NCBI GenBank assembly: GCA_949948985.1
Contig: CATLIG010000001.1
Coordinates: 1-64,000 of the forward strand
Source: an uncultured Clostridia bacterium
GTDB taxonomy: Bacteria; Bacillota; Clostridia; Lachnospirales; CAG-274
Reading direction: 5' to 3'
DNA: 64,000 nt
Both the position numbers and the translations under genes were made by a program. A model generated the notes under the pieces. The model did no database searches, was not told the origin of the DNA, and saw nothing but the letters and a program-made list of their open reading frames with translations. The stretch's first letter is position 1. Each line of letters begins with the position of its first letter. Shown here in pieces: positions 18,050 to 27,531 of this stretch.

Positions 18050-18213
18050 AGACCTCCTCGGAAACTAGCAAATTGACAGATAAGTGCAGATTTTGCTGAT
18101 AGGCGAAATTAAATTTTCGCCGTAATACCCGCAGTGGTATTTCAAGAAAATTTAATAAAGCATATCGGAAAAAGATGTGCTTAGATGGCATTTTCTATGT
18201 TTCCGAGGAGGTC
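18050..18213. repeat. Repeat family C, single copy with 17-base perfect terminal inverted repeats
   Basis: TAGACCTCCTCGGAAAC at 18050-18066 and its exact reverse complement at 18197-18213 bound a 164-base non-coding element. An internal hairpin is present (GGCGAAATTAAATTTTCGCC). The right end lies 33 bases before the leuS start and only a few bases before its ribosome binding site, so the leader of leuS includes the element. Checked for a T-box: the conserved GGTGGNACCGCG block is absent. Confidence 0.85.
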
Positions 18214-18245
18214 TATTATTTAACTATAAGGAGAACTACAAAATT

Positions 18246-20657
18246 ATGAGTACACGTTACGACTATAAAGAAATTGAGAAAAAATGGCGTAAAAATTGGG
18301 AAATAAATTCTGTAAACCCAACAAATACCGATAAACCGAAATACTATTGCCTTGATATGTTTCCATATCCATCGTCAAACGGTCTCCACGTTGGACATTG
18401 GAGAGGATATGTATTAAGTGATGTAATAAGCCGATATAAAATAATGCAAGGATTTGAGATACTTCATCCAATGGGTTGGGACGCGTTCGGGCTTCCTGCG
18501 GAAAATTTCGCTATAAAAACAGGTACGCACCCATCTGACGCCACTAAAAACAGTATATCAAACGTAAAAAGACAGCTTCACGAAATAAGCGCTGTATATG
18601 ACTGGTCAAAAGAAATAAACACTACAGACCCAAAATATTATAAATGGACTCAATGGATTTTCATTCAAATGTTTAAAAACGGTCTTGCCTATGAAAAAGA
18701 AATGCCGTTAAACTGGTGTGACAACTGTAAAGCCGTTCTCGCCAATGAAGAGGCAACAAACGGTGTATGCGACCGATGCGGTTCTACGGTAACAAAGAAA
18801 AACCTGCGTCAATGGATGCTTAGAATCACAAAATATGCCGAAAGACTTTTAAATGATTTAGGCAAATTAAACTGGCCTGAAAAAGTAAAAAAAATGCAGT
18901 CCGACTGGATTGGTAAAAGCTACGGCGCTGAAATAGATTTCAAGGTTGATGGAAGTGACAAAGAAATAAAAGTTTATACCACAAGACCTGATACCCTTTA
19001 CGGAGCTACATTTATGGTACTTGCTCCCGAACACCCCGTTATTAATGATATTACAACTGAAGAAAACAAAGCGTCAATGGAAAAATATATTTTCGATGCC
19101 AGCACAAAATCTTCTGTCGACCGTATGACTGATAAAGAAAAAACCGGTGTTTTTACGGGTTCTTATGGTATAAATCCTTTAAATGGAGCAAAAGTTCCGA
19201 TATGGGTATCTGATTATGTTCTTTCCGATTACGGAACAGGAGCCATTATGTGTGTTCCTGCTCACGATGACCGTGACTTTGAGTTTGCCAAAAAATTCAA
19301 TCTTCCAATTATACAGGTTATAAAAAAAGAGGGAGAACCGTTAGGAGAACTTACGGAAGCTTATACAGAAAGCGGTGTTATGGTAAATTCAGGGCAGTTT
19401 GACACAATGTCGTCTGAAAAAGCGAAAAAGGAAATTCCTGTTTTTCTTGAGGAAAAGAGTATAGGTAAAAAAACGGTAAATTATAAACTAAGAGATTGGG
19501 TATTTTCACGTCAGAGATATTGGGGAGAACCTATTCCTCTTGTTCATTGTGAAAAATGCGGAATAGTTCCTGTACCTGAGAATGAGCTTCCCGTAGAACT
19601 TCCAAAAGTCGATTCATATCAGCCTACAAGCACAGGAGAATCTCCGCTTTCGGCCATTGACGACTGGGTAAACACAACGTGTCCATGCTGTAAAGGTCCT
19701 GCTAAGAGAGAAACAAACACAATGCCTCAATGGGCGGGTTCATCGTGGTATTATCTGCGCTACTGTGATGTAAACAATGATAAAGAGCTTGCGGGAAAAG
19801 ACGCTCTTAAAAAGTGGCTTCCTGTTGATATGTATGTAGGCGGAATTGAGCATGCTGTTTTACACCTTCTTTACGCCAGATTTTACACTAAATTTCTTTA
19901 CGATATAGGTGTTGTTGATTTTGACGAACCTTTTATGCGTCTTTTCAATCAGGGTATGATAAATAAAGACGGCGCTAAAATGAGCAAATCAAAAGGAAAT
20001 GTTGTTTCTCCTGATGAGCTTGTGGAAAAATACGGCTGCGACTCTCTTCGTATGTACGAACTTTTCGTAGGGCCTCCCGAGGTTGACTCCGAGTGGGATG
20101 ACAGCGGAATAGACGGCGTATACAGATATTTAAACAAAACGTGGAAATTTATAGACGAATATAAAGATAAAATTATTGAGCCTGTAAAAGAGCTTGAACA
20201 GCTTCGTCATAAAATGATATATGAAATAACAAACAGACTTGAGGCTTTAACCCTTAATACTGTAGTAAGCGGTTTTATGGAATTTACCAATAAAATCACA
20301 GCGAAAGCGAAAGAGTTAGGCGGTGTTGATAAAGAAACTCTTGATACAATAACAACGCTTCTCGCTCCGTTTACCCCTCATATAGCTGAGGAAATGTGGG
20401 AAATACTCGGACATAAAGAAAGTGTGTTCAGAGAAAAATGGCCTGAGTATGACAAAGACAAGATGAAAGAGGATACAATAGAAATAGCCGTGCAGATAAA
20501 CGGTAAATTCAGAGAAAGTATTCAAATTTCTCCTGAAGAAACAAAAGAAAATGCCGTAAATATGGCAAAAGAAAAACTTGGTTCAAAACTTGACGGACTT
20601 AACATTATAAAAGAAATATACGTTCCGGGCAGAATTATAAATATTGTGGCAAAATAA
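18246..20657 (+). CDS. leuS: Leucyl-tRNA synthetase
   Basis: 803 residues from the ATG at 18246, which follows AAGGAG. A 23-residue in-frame extension is repeat-derived and excluded. Class I synthetase motifs: HIGH-type GLHVGHWRGY (near residue 43), the zinc-ribbon CDNC...CDRCG, the CP1 editing domain (TTRPDTLYGATFMVLAPEHP), and KMSKS within GAKMSKSKGNVV. The C-terminal anticodon-binding domain ends with the leucine-specific extension. Charges tRNA-Leu and edits misactivated norvaline and isoleucine. Length is normal for bacterial LeuRS. Confidence 0.98.
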   Translation: MSTRYDYKEIEKKWRKNWEINSVNPTNTDKPKYYCLDMFPYPSSNGLHVGHWRGYVLSDVISRYKIMQGFEILHPMGWDAFGLPAENFAIKTGTHPSDATKNSISNVKRQLHEISAVYDWSKEINTTDPKYYKWTQWIFIQMFKNGLAYEKEMPLNWCDNCKAVLANEEATNGVCDRCGSTVTKKNLRQWMLRITKYAERLLNDLGKLNWPEKVKKMQSDWIGKSYGAEIDFKVDGSDKEIKVYTTRPDTLYGATFMVLAPEHPVINDITTEENKASMEKYIFDASTKSSVDRMTDKEKTGVFTGSYGINPLNGAKVPIWVSDYVLSDYGTGAIMCVPAHDDRDFEFAKKFNLPIIQVIKKEGEPLGELTEAYTESGVMVNSGQFDTMSSEKAKKEIPVFLEEKSIGKKTVNYKLRDWVFSRQRYWGEPIPLVHCEKCGIVPVPENELPVELPKVDSYQPTSTGESPLSAIDDWVNTTCPCCKGPAKRETNTMPQWAGSSWYYLRYCDVNNDKELAGKDALKKWLPVDMYVGGIEHAVLHLLYARFYTKFLYDIGVVDFDEPFMRLFNQGMINKDGAKMSKSKGNVVSPDELVEKYGCDSLRMYELFVGPPEVDSEWDDSGIDGVYRYLNKTWKFIDEYKDKIIEPVKELEQLRHKMIYEITNRLEALTLNTVVSGFMEFTNKITAKAKELGGVDKETLDTITTLLAPFTPHIAEEMWEILGHKESVFREKWPEYDKDKMKEDTIEIAVQINGKFRESIQISPEETKENAVNMAKEKLGSKLDGLNIIKEIYVPGRIINIVAK

Positions 20658-20689
20658 AATAACGGGATATGCCGTATTTCTTTAATAGA

Positions 20690-20800
20690 CTTCTTTCGAA
20701 ACTACTAAATTATATCAATACCAATAAAAAAATATTTCATTCAATATTTTTTTATGCCGATACTTGTACAAGCGTGGAGTTTCGAAAAAAGTTTAATGTT
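20690..20800. repeat. Repeat with AGACTTCTTTCGAAACTACT end
   Basis: AGACTTCTTTCGAAACTACT (20690-20709) matches 12201-12218 and, in part, 10747-10766. Its inverted counterpart is weak (AGTTTCGAAAAAAGTTT near 20779-20795). Non-coding, in the leuS downstream gap. Confidence 0.5.
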
Positions 20801-20811
20801 TACACACGCAT

Positions 20812-20861
20812 AAAAAAGCATATCGTGCTGAATAATATATTCATAAACGATATGCTTTTTT
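20812..20861. terminator. Strong bidirectional terminator after leuS
   Basis: AAAAAAGCATATCGT pairs with ACGATATGCTTTTTT across a loop of about 20 bases, with T runs on both strands. It lies between leuS and the convergent small gene at 21057. Confidence 0.8.
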
Positions 20862-20919
20862 ATGAAATCCCTCTGCCCTGACAAAACAAAATTAAGTTTT
20901 GTTTTTAAGAAAACACTGA

Positions 20920-21024
20920 TTTACAGTTAAACAATAAAAAATGAATGTAAAAGTTTTAATAAAACCCAATATACCGGTTAATTATTTTATTGTTTTGCGC
21001 TGAAAATTCCGCTTGTTGCTATAG
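20920..21024. repeat. Repeat family E (AACAATAAAAT / ATTTTATTGTT) copy
   Basis: Contains TTAAACAATAAAAAATGAAT on the left and ATTATTTTATTGTTTTGC on the right, ending in TTGCTATAG. It parallels 27385-27496 and 51340-51471. It fills most of the remaining gap before the small zinc-ribbon gene. Confidence 0.5.
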
Positions 21025-21056
21025 TTTAAATTAATCTGTGTTTTCTTATGAGCCTG

Positions 21057-21305
21057 TTACTTTTCATTATTGTTTTCGGTAGCTGAAATTTCAAATTGAC
21101 CTATAAATTTTTTATAGCAGTCCTGACACAAATCAAAAGAATGTTTTTCATTGTCCATATCAGAGAAATAACCCCATTCTTTGATTGCGTGAAAGTAATC
21201 ATGAAACGTATCCTCATTGACTCTTTCAATTTTTTTGCCACACATATTACAATATATGTCAACTATCTTTTTTTCAGATACGAAAACATCCTTATATATT
21301 TTCAT
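21057..21305 (-). CDS. Small protein with two CxxC zinc-ribbon motifs
   Basis: 82 residues from the ATG at 21303-21305. The upstream GGTTGGTGAT is only a weak ribosome binding site, so the start is uncertain; an 18-residue in-frame extension is possible. CNMCGKKI (near residue 19) and CQDCYKKF (near residue 60) would bind one zinc ion. The acidic, aromatic middle contains TFHDYFHAIKEWGYFSDMDNEKHSFDLC. This pattern is seen in small cytosolic proteins of Clostridia with no assigned role. The C-terminus is a short polar tail. Confidence 0.65.
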   Translation of the reverse strand: MKIYKDVFVSEKKIVDIYCNMCGKKIERVNEDTFHDYFHAIKEWGYFSDMDNEKHSFDLCQDCYKKFIGQFEISATENNNEK

Positions 21306-21557
21306 ATCACCAACCCTGCCTATGCAATTATTAAACAACCCATATTTATTATACAACATTCGATAAAATATGTATATAGGTAAATAATGAAACTTAAATT
21401 TATGTCATAAACCGCTATTGCTTACAGTCAGACAATAACCTCCTGACATTGCTGCATTGCGCTGACCCGCGGCAGCCGGAAAGTTTTTCAGCATGCGGAA
21501 ACAAAGCTCAAAGTTTTAAAAAGATAATTTCCATATCATTGAAAGGACTTGAAAAAA

Positions 21558-22277
21558 ATGAGTAATAAATATATACTTGACGTTCATTGTCATACAATTT
21601 CAAGCGGCCACGCTTACAGTACGGTAACTGAATGTGCTAAAGGAGCGTCAGAAAACGGTATAAAACTCATAGCGATAACAGACCATGCCCCTAAAATGCC
21701 GGGAAGCTGTTCATTTTTACATTTCTGGAATTTAAAAAGTATACCAAAAACTCTTTACGGGGTTGAAATATTAAGCGGGGTTGAACTGAATATACTTGAT
21801 AAAAGCGGAAAAGTCGACCTTTCCGAAAAAACTCTTAAAATGCTTGATGTTATAATAGCGAGTCTTCATATTCCGTGTATAAAGCCTATGTCCTATGAAG
21901 AAAACACAGAATGTCTTATAAACACAATGAAAAACCCATATATAAAAATACTTGGGCATCCCGGAGACCCCCGTTATCCTTTTGATATAAAAAAAGTTGT
22001 ACTTGCTGCTAAAGAAACAAACACAATACTTGAGTTAAATAATGCCTCTCTTTCTCCTGAAAACGGACGTTATGACAAACCCGATACCCTTATAAATCTT
22101 TTAAACGAGTGTAAAAAACAAAACGTACCTATAATCCTTGGAAGTGATTCTCATTTTCATACAAATATAGGAAATTTCAAAGAGGCTGAAAAAATTCTTG
22201 AAAAAGTCAATTTTCCGGAAGAACTTATTCTAAATACTTCCATAGAAAAGTTTAAACTATTTCTTCATAGAAATTGA
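21558..22277 (+). CDS. PHP-domain phosphoesterase (YcdX family)
   Basis: 239 residues from the ATG at 21558, with AAAGGA about 10 bases upstream. A TTG three codons earlier is too close to the site. Metal-binding PHP motifs in order: DVHCHT, ITDHAPKMPG, GVELN, IASLHIP, LGHPGDPRYPF, and GSDSHFH. This matches the trinuclear-metal YcdX-type phosphatases. Physiological substrate unknown. The stop codon overlaps the -35 box of the promoter for the next gene. Confidence 0.9.
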   Translation: MSNKYILDVHCHTISSGHAYSTVTECAKGASENGIKLIAITDHAPKMPGSCSFLHFWNLKSIPKTLYGVEILSGVELNILDKSGKVDLSEKTLKMLDVIIASLHIPCIKPMSYEENTECLINTMKNPYIKILGHPGDPRYPFDIKKVVLAAKETNTILELNNASLSPENGRYDKPDTLINLLNECKKQNVPIILGSDSHFHTNIGNFKEAEKILEKVNFPEELILNTSIEKFKLFLHRN

Positions 22278-22302
22278 CAAAGTTTTTTTACTATGTTATA
22301 AT
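22274..22302 (+). promoter_or_regulatory. Near-consensus sigma-A promoter of the dockerin-protein gene
   Basis: TTGACA (22274-22279), 17-base spacer, TATAAT (22297-22302): a perfect -35 and -10. The -35 includes the TGA stop of the PHP gene. Transcription would begin near 22309, giving a leader of about 270 bases. The leader contains an inverted repeat (ACAATAAAATAATT / AATTATTTTATTGT, 22372-22416) and otherwise nothing I recognise. Confidence 0.85.
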
Positions 22303-22581
22303 ACTAGTGTGTGATTAGTTATGCGGATAAGTTTACTTATACATATGTGACAGTAATTTTTTATTTAAAGACAATAAAATAATTAATTACAGGCTTTTAA
22401 ATTATTTTATTGTTTTATGTAAATAAAAAATAATTTTCTCTGTTATTTAATCATCATTTCATAAGGAAACAGCTATTATCCGAACTTTAATTTATCGTAA
22501 ATATTGTATTTTTTAACAAACGCTGGTTTTTACAAATGAATCAGTGTTTTATCAAATTTTCAGAATGGAGGATTAATTAGG

Positions 22582-23214
22582 ATGAAAAAATTAATTTCTG
22601 CTTTACTTGCGGGCGCTATGCTTACTGTAAGTTCTGTCGGCGTATACGCTGACGGTGAAACTTCACTTCGTATAGGGAAAGCTGAGTATTTAAGCACAGG
22701 AAAAGTTAAAGTTACAGGAACAATTACTAACGCTTCAGCATCTCAAAGCATTACTGTTATGTCAACAGGAATCAAAGACGGAGCTTATGACCCTGACCAA
22801 ATTCTTTACATTGACCAGCAGGACGATGTTACATTAGGCGCTGACGGAAGCTTTACAATAGAATTTGCTCTTTCAGACAAAGCCGTAAAAGATACTGATT
22901 ATTTTGTACGTATAGGCGGTACTAATATCTCAAGTCCTGATCAGGCTACAGTTCGCTTTACAGAAGGCGGCGGTACAGACCCTAAACCTGAAATCAAATA
23001 CGGTGACGTAACAGGCGACGGTACTGTAAACGCTGATGATGCCAAAGCTCTTCTTGATTACGTTCTTGACCCCGCAAATAACCCGCTTGGTAATCCTGAC
23101 AACGCTCAGATACGAGGCGAAGGAAAAACCGATTATACAGCGGCTGACGCGGCTATGATTTTGCAAAAAGTATTAGACAGCAACTTCAGCTTCCCTGTTG
23201 AGGCTAATAAATAA
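22582..23214 (+). CDS. Secreted protein with C-terminal dockerin-like module
   Basis: 210 residues with AATGGAGGA upstream. Signal peptide MKKLISALLAGAMLTVSSVGVYA, cleaved near residue 23. Residues 25-130 are a beta-sandwich module (SLRIGKAEYLSTGKVKVTGTI and on). A Gly/Thr/Pro linker leads to a type I dockerin-like pair. The first repeat, DVTGDGTVNADDAKALLDYVL, has the calcium ligands at positions 1, 5, 9 and 12. The second, RGEGKTDYTAADAAMILQKVL, lacks most of them. Probably an extracellular structural or docking protein. It has no catalytic domain and no cohesin is in the window. A near-consensus promoter suggests strong expression. Confidence 0.8.
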   Translation: MKKLISALLAGAMLTVSSVGVYADGETSLRIGKAEYLSTGKVKVTGTITNASASQSITVMSTGIKDGAYDPDQILYIDQQDDVTLGADGSFTIEFALSDKAVKDTDYFVRIGGTNISSPDQATVRFTEGGGTDPKPEIKYGDVTGDGTVNADDAKALLDYVLDPANNPLGNPDNAQIRGEGKTDYTAADAAMILQKVLDSNFSFPVEANK

Positions 23215-23231
23215 TAAGCACGTAAAATAAT

Positions 23232-23274
23232 AAAAAGCGTATTAAATCATATATTTATGATAAATACGCTTTTT
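23232..23274 (+). terminator. Terminator of the dockerin-protein gene
   Basis: AAAAAGCGTATT and AATACGCTTTTT form a 12-base stem with a T run, 17 bases after the stop. Confidence 0.85.
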
Positions 23275-23275
23275 A

Positions 23276-23358
23276 TAGACCTGTTTAATGACCTAAGGCG
23301 ATACCTGTTTCCAAAAATCCTGTCAAAACGGTATTACAGAGGTTGTTAAACAGGTCTA
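23276..23358. repeat. Repeat family B, short copy
   Basis: TAGACCTGTTTAATGACCTA at the left and, inverted, TAGACCTGTTTAACAACCTC at the right bound 83 bases. It separates the dockerin-protein terminator from tadA. Confidence 0.8.
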
Positions 23359-23396
23359 TTAATATGTATACAAACGAGCGTTTTTAAGGTGTTAAA

Positions 23397-23870
23397 ATGG
23401 ATTATAATTATTATATGAAAAAAGCTTATGAACAGGCTCTGAAAGCCTTTGACAAAAATGAGGTTCCCATAGGCTGTGTAATAACCTTTAATGGAAAAAT
23501 AATAGGAAAAGGATACAATAAAAGAAACAGTTATAAGAATCCGCTTTTTCACGCTGAAATAGAAGCTATAAATGAAGCGTGCAAAATAATAGGAGACTGG
23601 CGTCTTGAAGAATGTATACTTTTTGTAACTGTAGAACCATGTCCAATGTGCGCCGGAGCTATTGTTCAGTCACGAATAAAAGAAGTTGTTTTTGGCACAA
23701 AAAATAAAAAAGCCGGCTGTGCCGGCTCTGTTTTAAATATACTTAACTGTAACGGACTTAATCACCATGTTAAAATAACAGAGGGAATAATGAGTGAAAA
23801 ATGCGGCGCGTTAATGAGTGACTTTTTTAAAAGGCAAAGAAATAAAAATAAATTTGATAATAACGTATAA
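23397..23870 (+). CDS. tadA: tRNA-specific adenosine deaminase TadA
   Basis: 157 residues, the usual TadA size. The zinc-deaminase motifs are present: HAEIEAI (zinc His and catalytic Glu, near residue 53) and PCPMCAGAI (two zinc cysteines, near residue 83). Converts A34 to inosine in tRNA-Arg(ACG). AAGGTG lies 5 bases before the ATG. TadA is essential in most bacteria. Confidence 0.96.
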   Translation: MDYNYYMKKAYEQALKAFDKNEVPIGCVITFNGKIIGKGYNKRNSYKNPLFHAEIEAINEACKIIGDWRLEECILFVTVEPCPMCAGAIVQSRIKEVVFGTKNKKAGCAGSVLNILNCNGLNHHVKITEGIMSEKCGALMSDFFKRQRNKNKFDNNV

Positions 23871-24005
23871 GTTCATACTTAAAATTTATAATTTTTTAAA
23901 TTTCATATATTAAAAGTTTTGTCGTCATAACTTGTTTTTCAAATATTCTCTTGACGGTAAAATAACACTGCTTCAAAATTTTTAAAGTACAAAGGAGGAA
24001 TTATT

Positions 24006-25406
24006 TTGTCACAAGAACAAACAAAACAATCCCAAAATAAAATGGGCGTACTTCCTATAAATAAACTTTTGATGACAATGGCGCTTCCTATGATGGCGTC
24101 AATGCTTGTACAGGCACTGTATAATATAGTGGATAGCATATTTGTCTCAAAAATCAGTGAAGATGCCTTATCGGCGGTTTCTCTTGCCTTTCCGGTACAA
24201 AATCTTATGATAGCCATAGCGTCTGGTACAGGAGTCGGTATAAACGCTTATTTATCACGCAGTCTTGGTGAAAACAATAGAAAAAATGCCAATCGTTCCG
24301 CTACACATGGTATAGTCCTCGCTTTTTTAAGTTCACTTTTATTTGTTATTTTCGGACTATTCTTTGTAAGGCTGTTTTTCGAGAGTCAATCTGCCGAAAA
24401 TCAAGCTATAGTTGAATACGGAATTGAGTACCTGGAAGTTTGCTCCATACTTTCATTGGGACTTTTCGGTCAGGTTACTTTCGAGCGACTTCTTCAATCA
24501 ACAGGTAAAACATTTTATGCTATGATAACACAAGGCTTAGGAGCGGTAATAAATTTAATCTTAGACCCAATACTTATTTTTGGATATTTGGGATTTCCTG
24601 AAATGGGAGTTTCAGGAGCAGCTTTAGCTACAGTCATCGGACAATTTTTCGCGGCGGCTTTGGCTATTTATTTCAATATAACAAAAAATAAAGAATTAAA
24701 CCTGAGCTTTAAACGATTTGTACTTCATTTTAAAACAATAAAAATAATTTACTCTGTAGGAATTCCATCAATACTTATGGTTTCAATATCGTCAATAATG
24801 ACGTTTGGCTTAAATAAAATATTGATAGATTTTTCATCGACTGCCGTAGCTGTTCTTGGAGTATATTTCAAACTTCAAAGCTTTGTATTTATGCCTATTT
24901 TCGGTCTTAACAACGGAATGATTCCAATAGTTGCGTATAATTACGGGTCGTTGGACCCAGAGCGTATTAAGAAAACAATAAAGCTTGCCGTAACCTATGC
25001 GATTTCAATAATGATAGTAGGCTTTTTGATATTTCAGATATTTACCGAACCTCTTTTGCGGCTTTTTGAAGCGTCAGATGAAATGATAGCTATTGGTATA
25101 CCTGCTCTTAGAGTAATAAGTCTTTGTTTTATACCAGCAGGATTTTGTATAATAATAGTATCTGTTTTTCAAGCGTTTGGCAAAGGTATATTAAGCCTTA
25201 TAGTTTCTGTGGTAAGACAACTTGTGGTACTTCTTCCGACAGCGTTTATTCTTTCATTCTTCTGCGAAAACTCATATGTCACACCAATATGGTTTTCCTT
25301 TCCTATAGCCGAGTTATCCGGCGTTGTATTAAGTGTGCTATTCTTTATATCCGTTTATAAAAAAGTTATAAAACCTTTGGGCACAAAGAAAGCTATGACT
25401 GAATAA
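24006..25406 (+). CDS. MATE family multidrug exporter
   Basis: 466 residues, starting at a TTG 7 bases after a strong GGAGG. Twelve predicted membrane helices in two MatE halves. The opening LPINKLLMTMALPMMASMLVQALYNIVDSIFVSKI and the GAALATVIGQ segment are typical of NorM/DinF-like, proton- or sodium-coupled exporters. Substrate cannot be predicted. A single gene, followed by a family B repeat. Confidence 0.95.
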   Translation: MSQEQTKQSQNKMGVLPINKLLMTMALPMMASMLVQALYNIVDSIFVSKISEDALSAVSLAFPVQNLMIAIASGTGVGINAYLSRSLGENNRKNANRSATHGIVLAFLSSLLFVIFGLFFVRLFFESQSAENQAIVEYGIEYLEVCSILSLGLFGQVTFERLLQSTGKTFYAMITQGLGAVINLILDPILIFGYLGFPEMGVSGAALATVIGQFFAAALAIYFNITKNKELNLSFKRFVLHFKTIKIIYSVGIPSILMVSISSIMTFGLNKILIDFSSTAVAVLGVYFKLQSFVFMPIFGLNNGMIPIVAYNYGSLDPERIKKTIKLAVTYAISIMIVGFLIFQIFTEPLLRLFEASDEMIAIGIPALRVISLCFIPAGFCIIIVSVFQAFGKGILSLIVSVVRQLVVLLPTAFILSFFCENSYVTPIWFSFPIAELSGVVLSVLFFISVYKKVIKPLGTKKAMTE

Positions 25407-25426
25407 ATCATAGCTAAACAATAAAA

Positions 25427-25584
25427 CAGACCTGTTCTAAAGCACCGTGGTATCGCTTGACAGACCTTTTTCCGTCATACTTTGCCTGATTTTTCTGAAA
25501 GACTTGGAAAGTTACTGTAAAAATCAGGCTTCGTCTGACAAAAAATTTTTTGTCAATCGCTGCTCAGTTTATCGAACAGGTCTG
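25427..25584. repeat. Repeat family B copy
   Basis: CAGACCTGTTCTAAAGCACC at the left and ATCGAACAGGTCTG at the right. The internal GTCTGACAAAAAATTTTTTG block is shared with copies near 10630, 10900 and 52880. It sits in the convergent gap between the MATE gene and metK. Confidence 0.75.
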
Positions 25585-25597
25585 TTGTTTTTATTTT

Positions 25598-26767
25598 TTA
25601 TATGTTTTTAAATATATCCACCTTATCTGTTTTTTCCCATGGCACATCAATATCTGACCTTCCAAAATGGCCATAAGACGCTGTTTGTTTATAAATAGGA
25701 CGTCTTAAATCAAAATCCTTGATTATTGCCGAAGGTCTTAAATCAAAATTTTCCTCAATAATTTTAACAATCTCATCATCAGATATTTTACCTGTACCAT
25801 AAGTATTAACAAGTATAGATAACGGTTTTGCCACGCCAATAGCGTAAGCAAGCTCTATCTCACATTTTTTAGCCGCACCGCCGGCTACAATATTCTTAGC
25901 AATATATCTGGCAGCATAAGCGCCTGAACGGTCTACCTTAGTTGGGTCTTTTCCTGAAAAAGCGCCGCCTCCGTGACTTGCGTATCCGCCGTAAGTATCC
26001 ACAATTATTTTTCTGCCTGTAAGACCACAATCTCCCTGTGGTCCTCCGATGACAAATCTTCCCGTAGGATTAATATAAAATTTTGTGTTTTCGTCAATAA
26101 GCTCGGCAGGAATAACCGCTTTTATAATATGTTTAATAATATCTTCCTCTATGTCGGCGTGTGTCACCTGTGGACTGTGCTGAGTTGATATAACAACATT
26201 GTCCACCCTGACAGGCACATCATCCTCATACTCTACAGTCACCTGAGATTTTCCGTCAGGACGAAGATAAGTGAGTGTACCATTTTTACGCATTTCAGTA
26301 AGCCTTTTTGTAAGTTTGTGAGCAAGATAAATAGGCATAGGCATAAAATCCTCAGTTTCATCACAGGCAAAACCAAACATCATTCCCTGATCTCCGGCTC
26401 CTGTATCACATTTGTCAGAATCAGCCGTTCTTGACTCCAAAGCGTTGTTGACCCCCTGAGCTATGTCTGGTGACTGCCCCTTAACTGATGTAACAACAGC
26501 GCAGGAATCGCAGTCAAATCCATATTTCGCTCTGTCATACCCTATCTCACGTACAGTTTCTCTGGCAATACTCTCTAAATCAACATAACAATTTGTTGTA
26601 ATCTCGCCGGCAATCATAATAAGTCCGGTAGTAGTCATAGTTTCGCAGGCAACCCTTGCGTAAGGGTCTTTTGCTATTATAGCGTCTAATACAGCATCTG
26701 AAATCTGGTCACAGATTTTGTCAGGATGTCCCTCAGTAACAGATTCTGATGTAAACATTCTTCTCAT
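25598..26767 (-). CDS. metK: S-adenosylmethionine synthetase
   Basis: 389 residues from the ATG at 26765-26767, with AAGGAGGAA upstream. Motifs: [21 protein letters not shown] at the N-terminus, [10 protein letters not shown] (ATP/methionine site), and [23 protein letters not shown] with the P-loop-like segment. Makes SAM from methionine and ATP. Controlled by the SAM-I riboswitch upstream, a classic feedback loop. Confidence 0.98.
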   Translation of the reverse strand: MRRMFTSESVTEGHPDKICDQISDAVLDAIIAKDPYARVACETMTTTGLIMIAGEITTNCYVDLESIARETVREIGYDRAKYGFDCDSCAVVTSVKGQSPDIAQGVNNALESRTADSDKCDTGAGDQGMMFGFACDETEDFMPMPIYLAHKLTKRLTEMRKNGTLTYLRPDGKSQVTVEYEDDVPVRVDNVVISTQHSPQVTHADIEEDIIKHIIKAVIPAELIDENTKFYINPTGRFVIGGPQGDCGLTGRKIIVDTYGGYASHGGGAFSGKDPTKVDRSGAYAARYIAKNIVAGGAAKKCEIELAYAIGVAKPLSILVNTYGTGKISDDEIVKIIEENFDLRPSAIIKDFDLRRPIYKQTASYGHFGRSDIDVPWEKTDKVDIFKNI

Positions 26768-26958
26768 TTTAAATTCCTCCTTATAAATATTAATATTTCT
26801 TCCATTTTTCCGAATTATAGCAAAACAATAAAAGAATAAACAAATTTCACTTATCTCCCCATGTAAAATCCTGTAAGATACTATTTTTTTCATTTTCATA
26901 TCCGCCATTATCAGGTATAAAAATCCCCTTACAAATCTTCTCTGAGCGTTTTCGTAAA

Positions 26959-27088
26959 TAAAAAAACCTCTTTCGAGGTCGCGCGTGAAGTCTCATCTTC
27001 CGGAATACCCCGGGGGAATTAGCACCGATGCGTTAATGCCGGTTGCCGGGTTTCACAGGGCCCTTATCCCTCCACCTCTCTTGATAAG
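26959..27088 (-). promoter_or_regulatory. SAM-I (S-box) riboswitch with terminator, before metK
   Basis: Minus-strand aptamer with the S-box consensus: CTTATCAAGAGAGGTGGAGG, then GGCCCTGTGAAACCCGGCAA, GGTGCTAATTCC and GGAAGATGAGA. A terminator follows (GACCTC/GAGGT stem at 26966-26979, T run at 26959-26965). About 190 bases separate it from metK. SAM binding should favour the terminator and shut metK down. Confidence 0.97.
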
Positions 27089-27186
27089 TATATGAACAAT
27101 ATGCAATTAAAATTTATTAAGGTACTTTAATTTATAGCAATTTCTATTCGGAGTCTTTCCAAAATTGATTTAAGTACACTATAGTA

Positions 27187-27215
27187 ATTATACTACCGAT
27201 ATAAAAACTTGTCAA
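27187..27215 (-). promoter_or_regulatory. Consensus promoter of the metK riboswitch leader
   Basis: TTGACA (27210-27215), 17-base spacer, TATAAT (27187-27192) on the minus strand, about 100 bases upstream of the S-box aptamer. Confidence 0.9.
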
Positions 27216-27267
27216 GAATAAAACAAATATATCTCACAAAATCAATTTTAAAAATTCCATTTGATTA

Positions 27268-27295
27268 TTGCAATATTTCAATTTAATGCTATAAT
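27268..27295 (+). promoter_or_regulatory. Promoter of the split pectate lyase gene
   Basis: TTGCAA (27268-27273), 16-base spacer, TATAAT (27290-27295). The leader to the ATG at 27532 is about 230 bases and contains a family E repeat. Confidence 0.6.
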
Positions 27296-27384
27296 AAAAA
27301 TTATAATACATAAATTTTTAAGGATATACTTATTAGCTGTAATAAAAATAATTTTGCGGATTACCTTAATCCTTACATTTCAAC

Positions 27385-27496
27385 TATAGCAATCCGCTAA
27401 TTTTACAAATGAAACAATAGAATAATATCTGAATATATTATATTTTATAAAAGTTTACAGCTATATTATTTTATTGTTTTGTTATAAGCTATTGCA
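27385..27496. repeat. Repeat family E copy in the pectate lyase leader
   Basis: Ends TATAGCAATCCGC and AGCTATTGCAG are roughly inverted. Inside, CAATAGAATAATAT pairs with ATATTATTTTATTG. It matches the layout of 51340-51471. Confidence 0.55.
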
Positions 27497-27531
27497 GTTT
27501 TTCCTTATTTTTCAAGAAAGGTGGAATAATA

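Noticed and set aside
18050-18245. Possible T-box riboswitch before leuS (the CCGCAGTGGTA segment)
   Set aside because: The conserved T-box antiterminator block GGTGGNACCGCG is absent, and the whole region is a terminal-inverted-repeat element.
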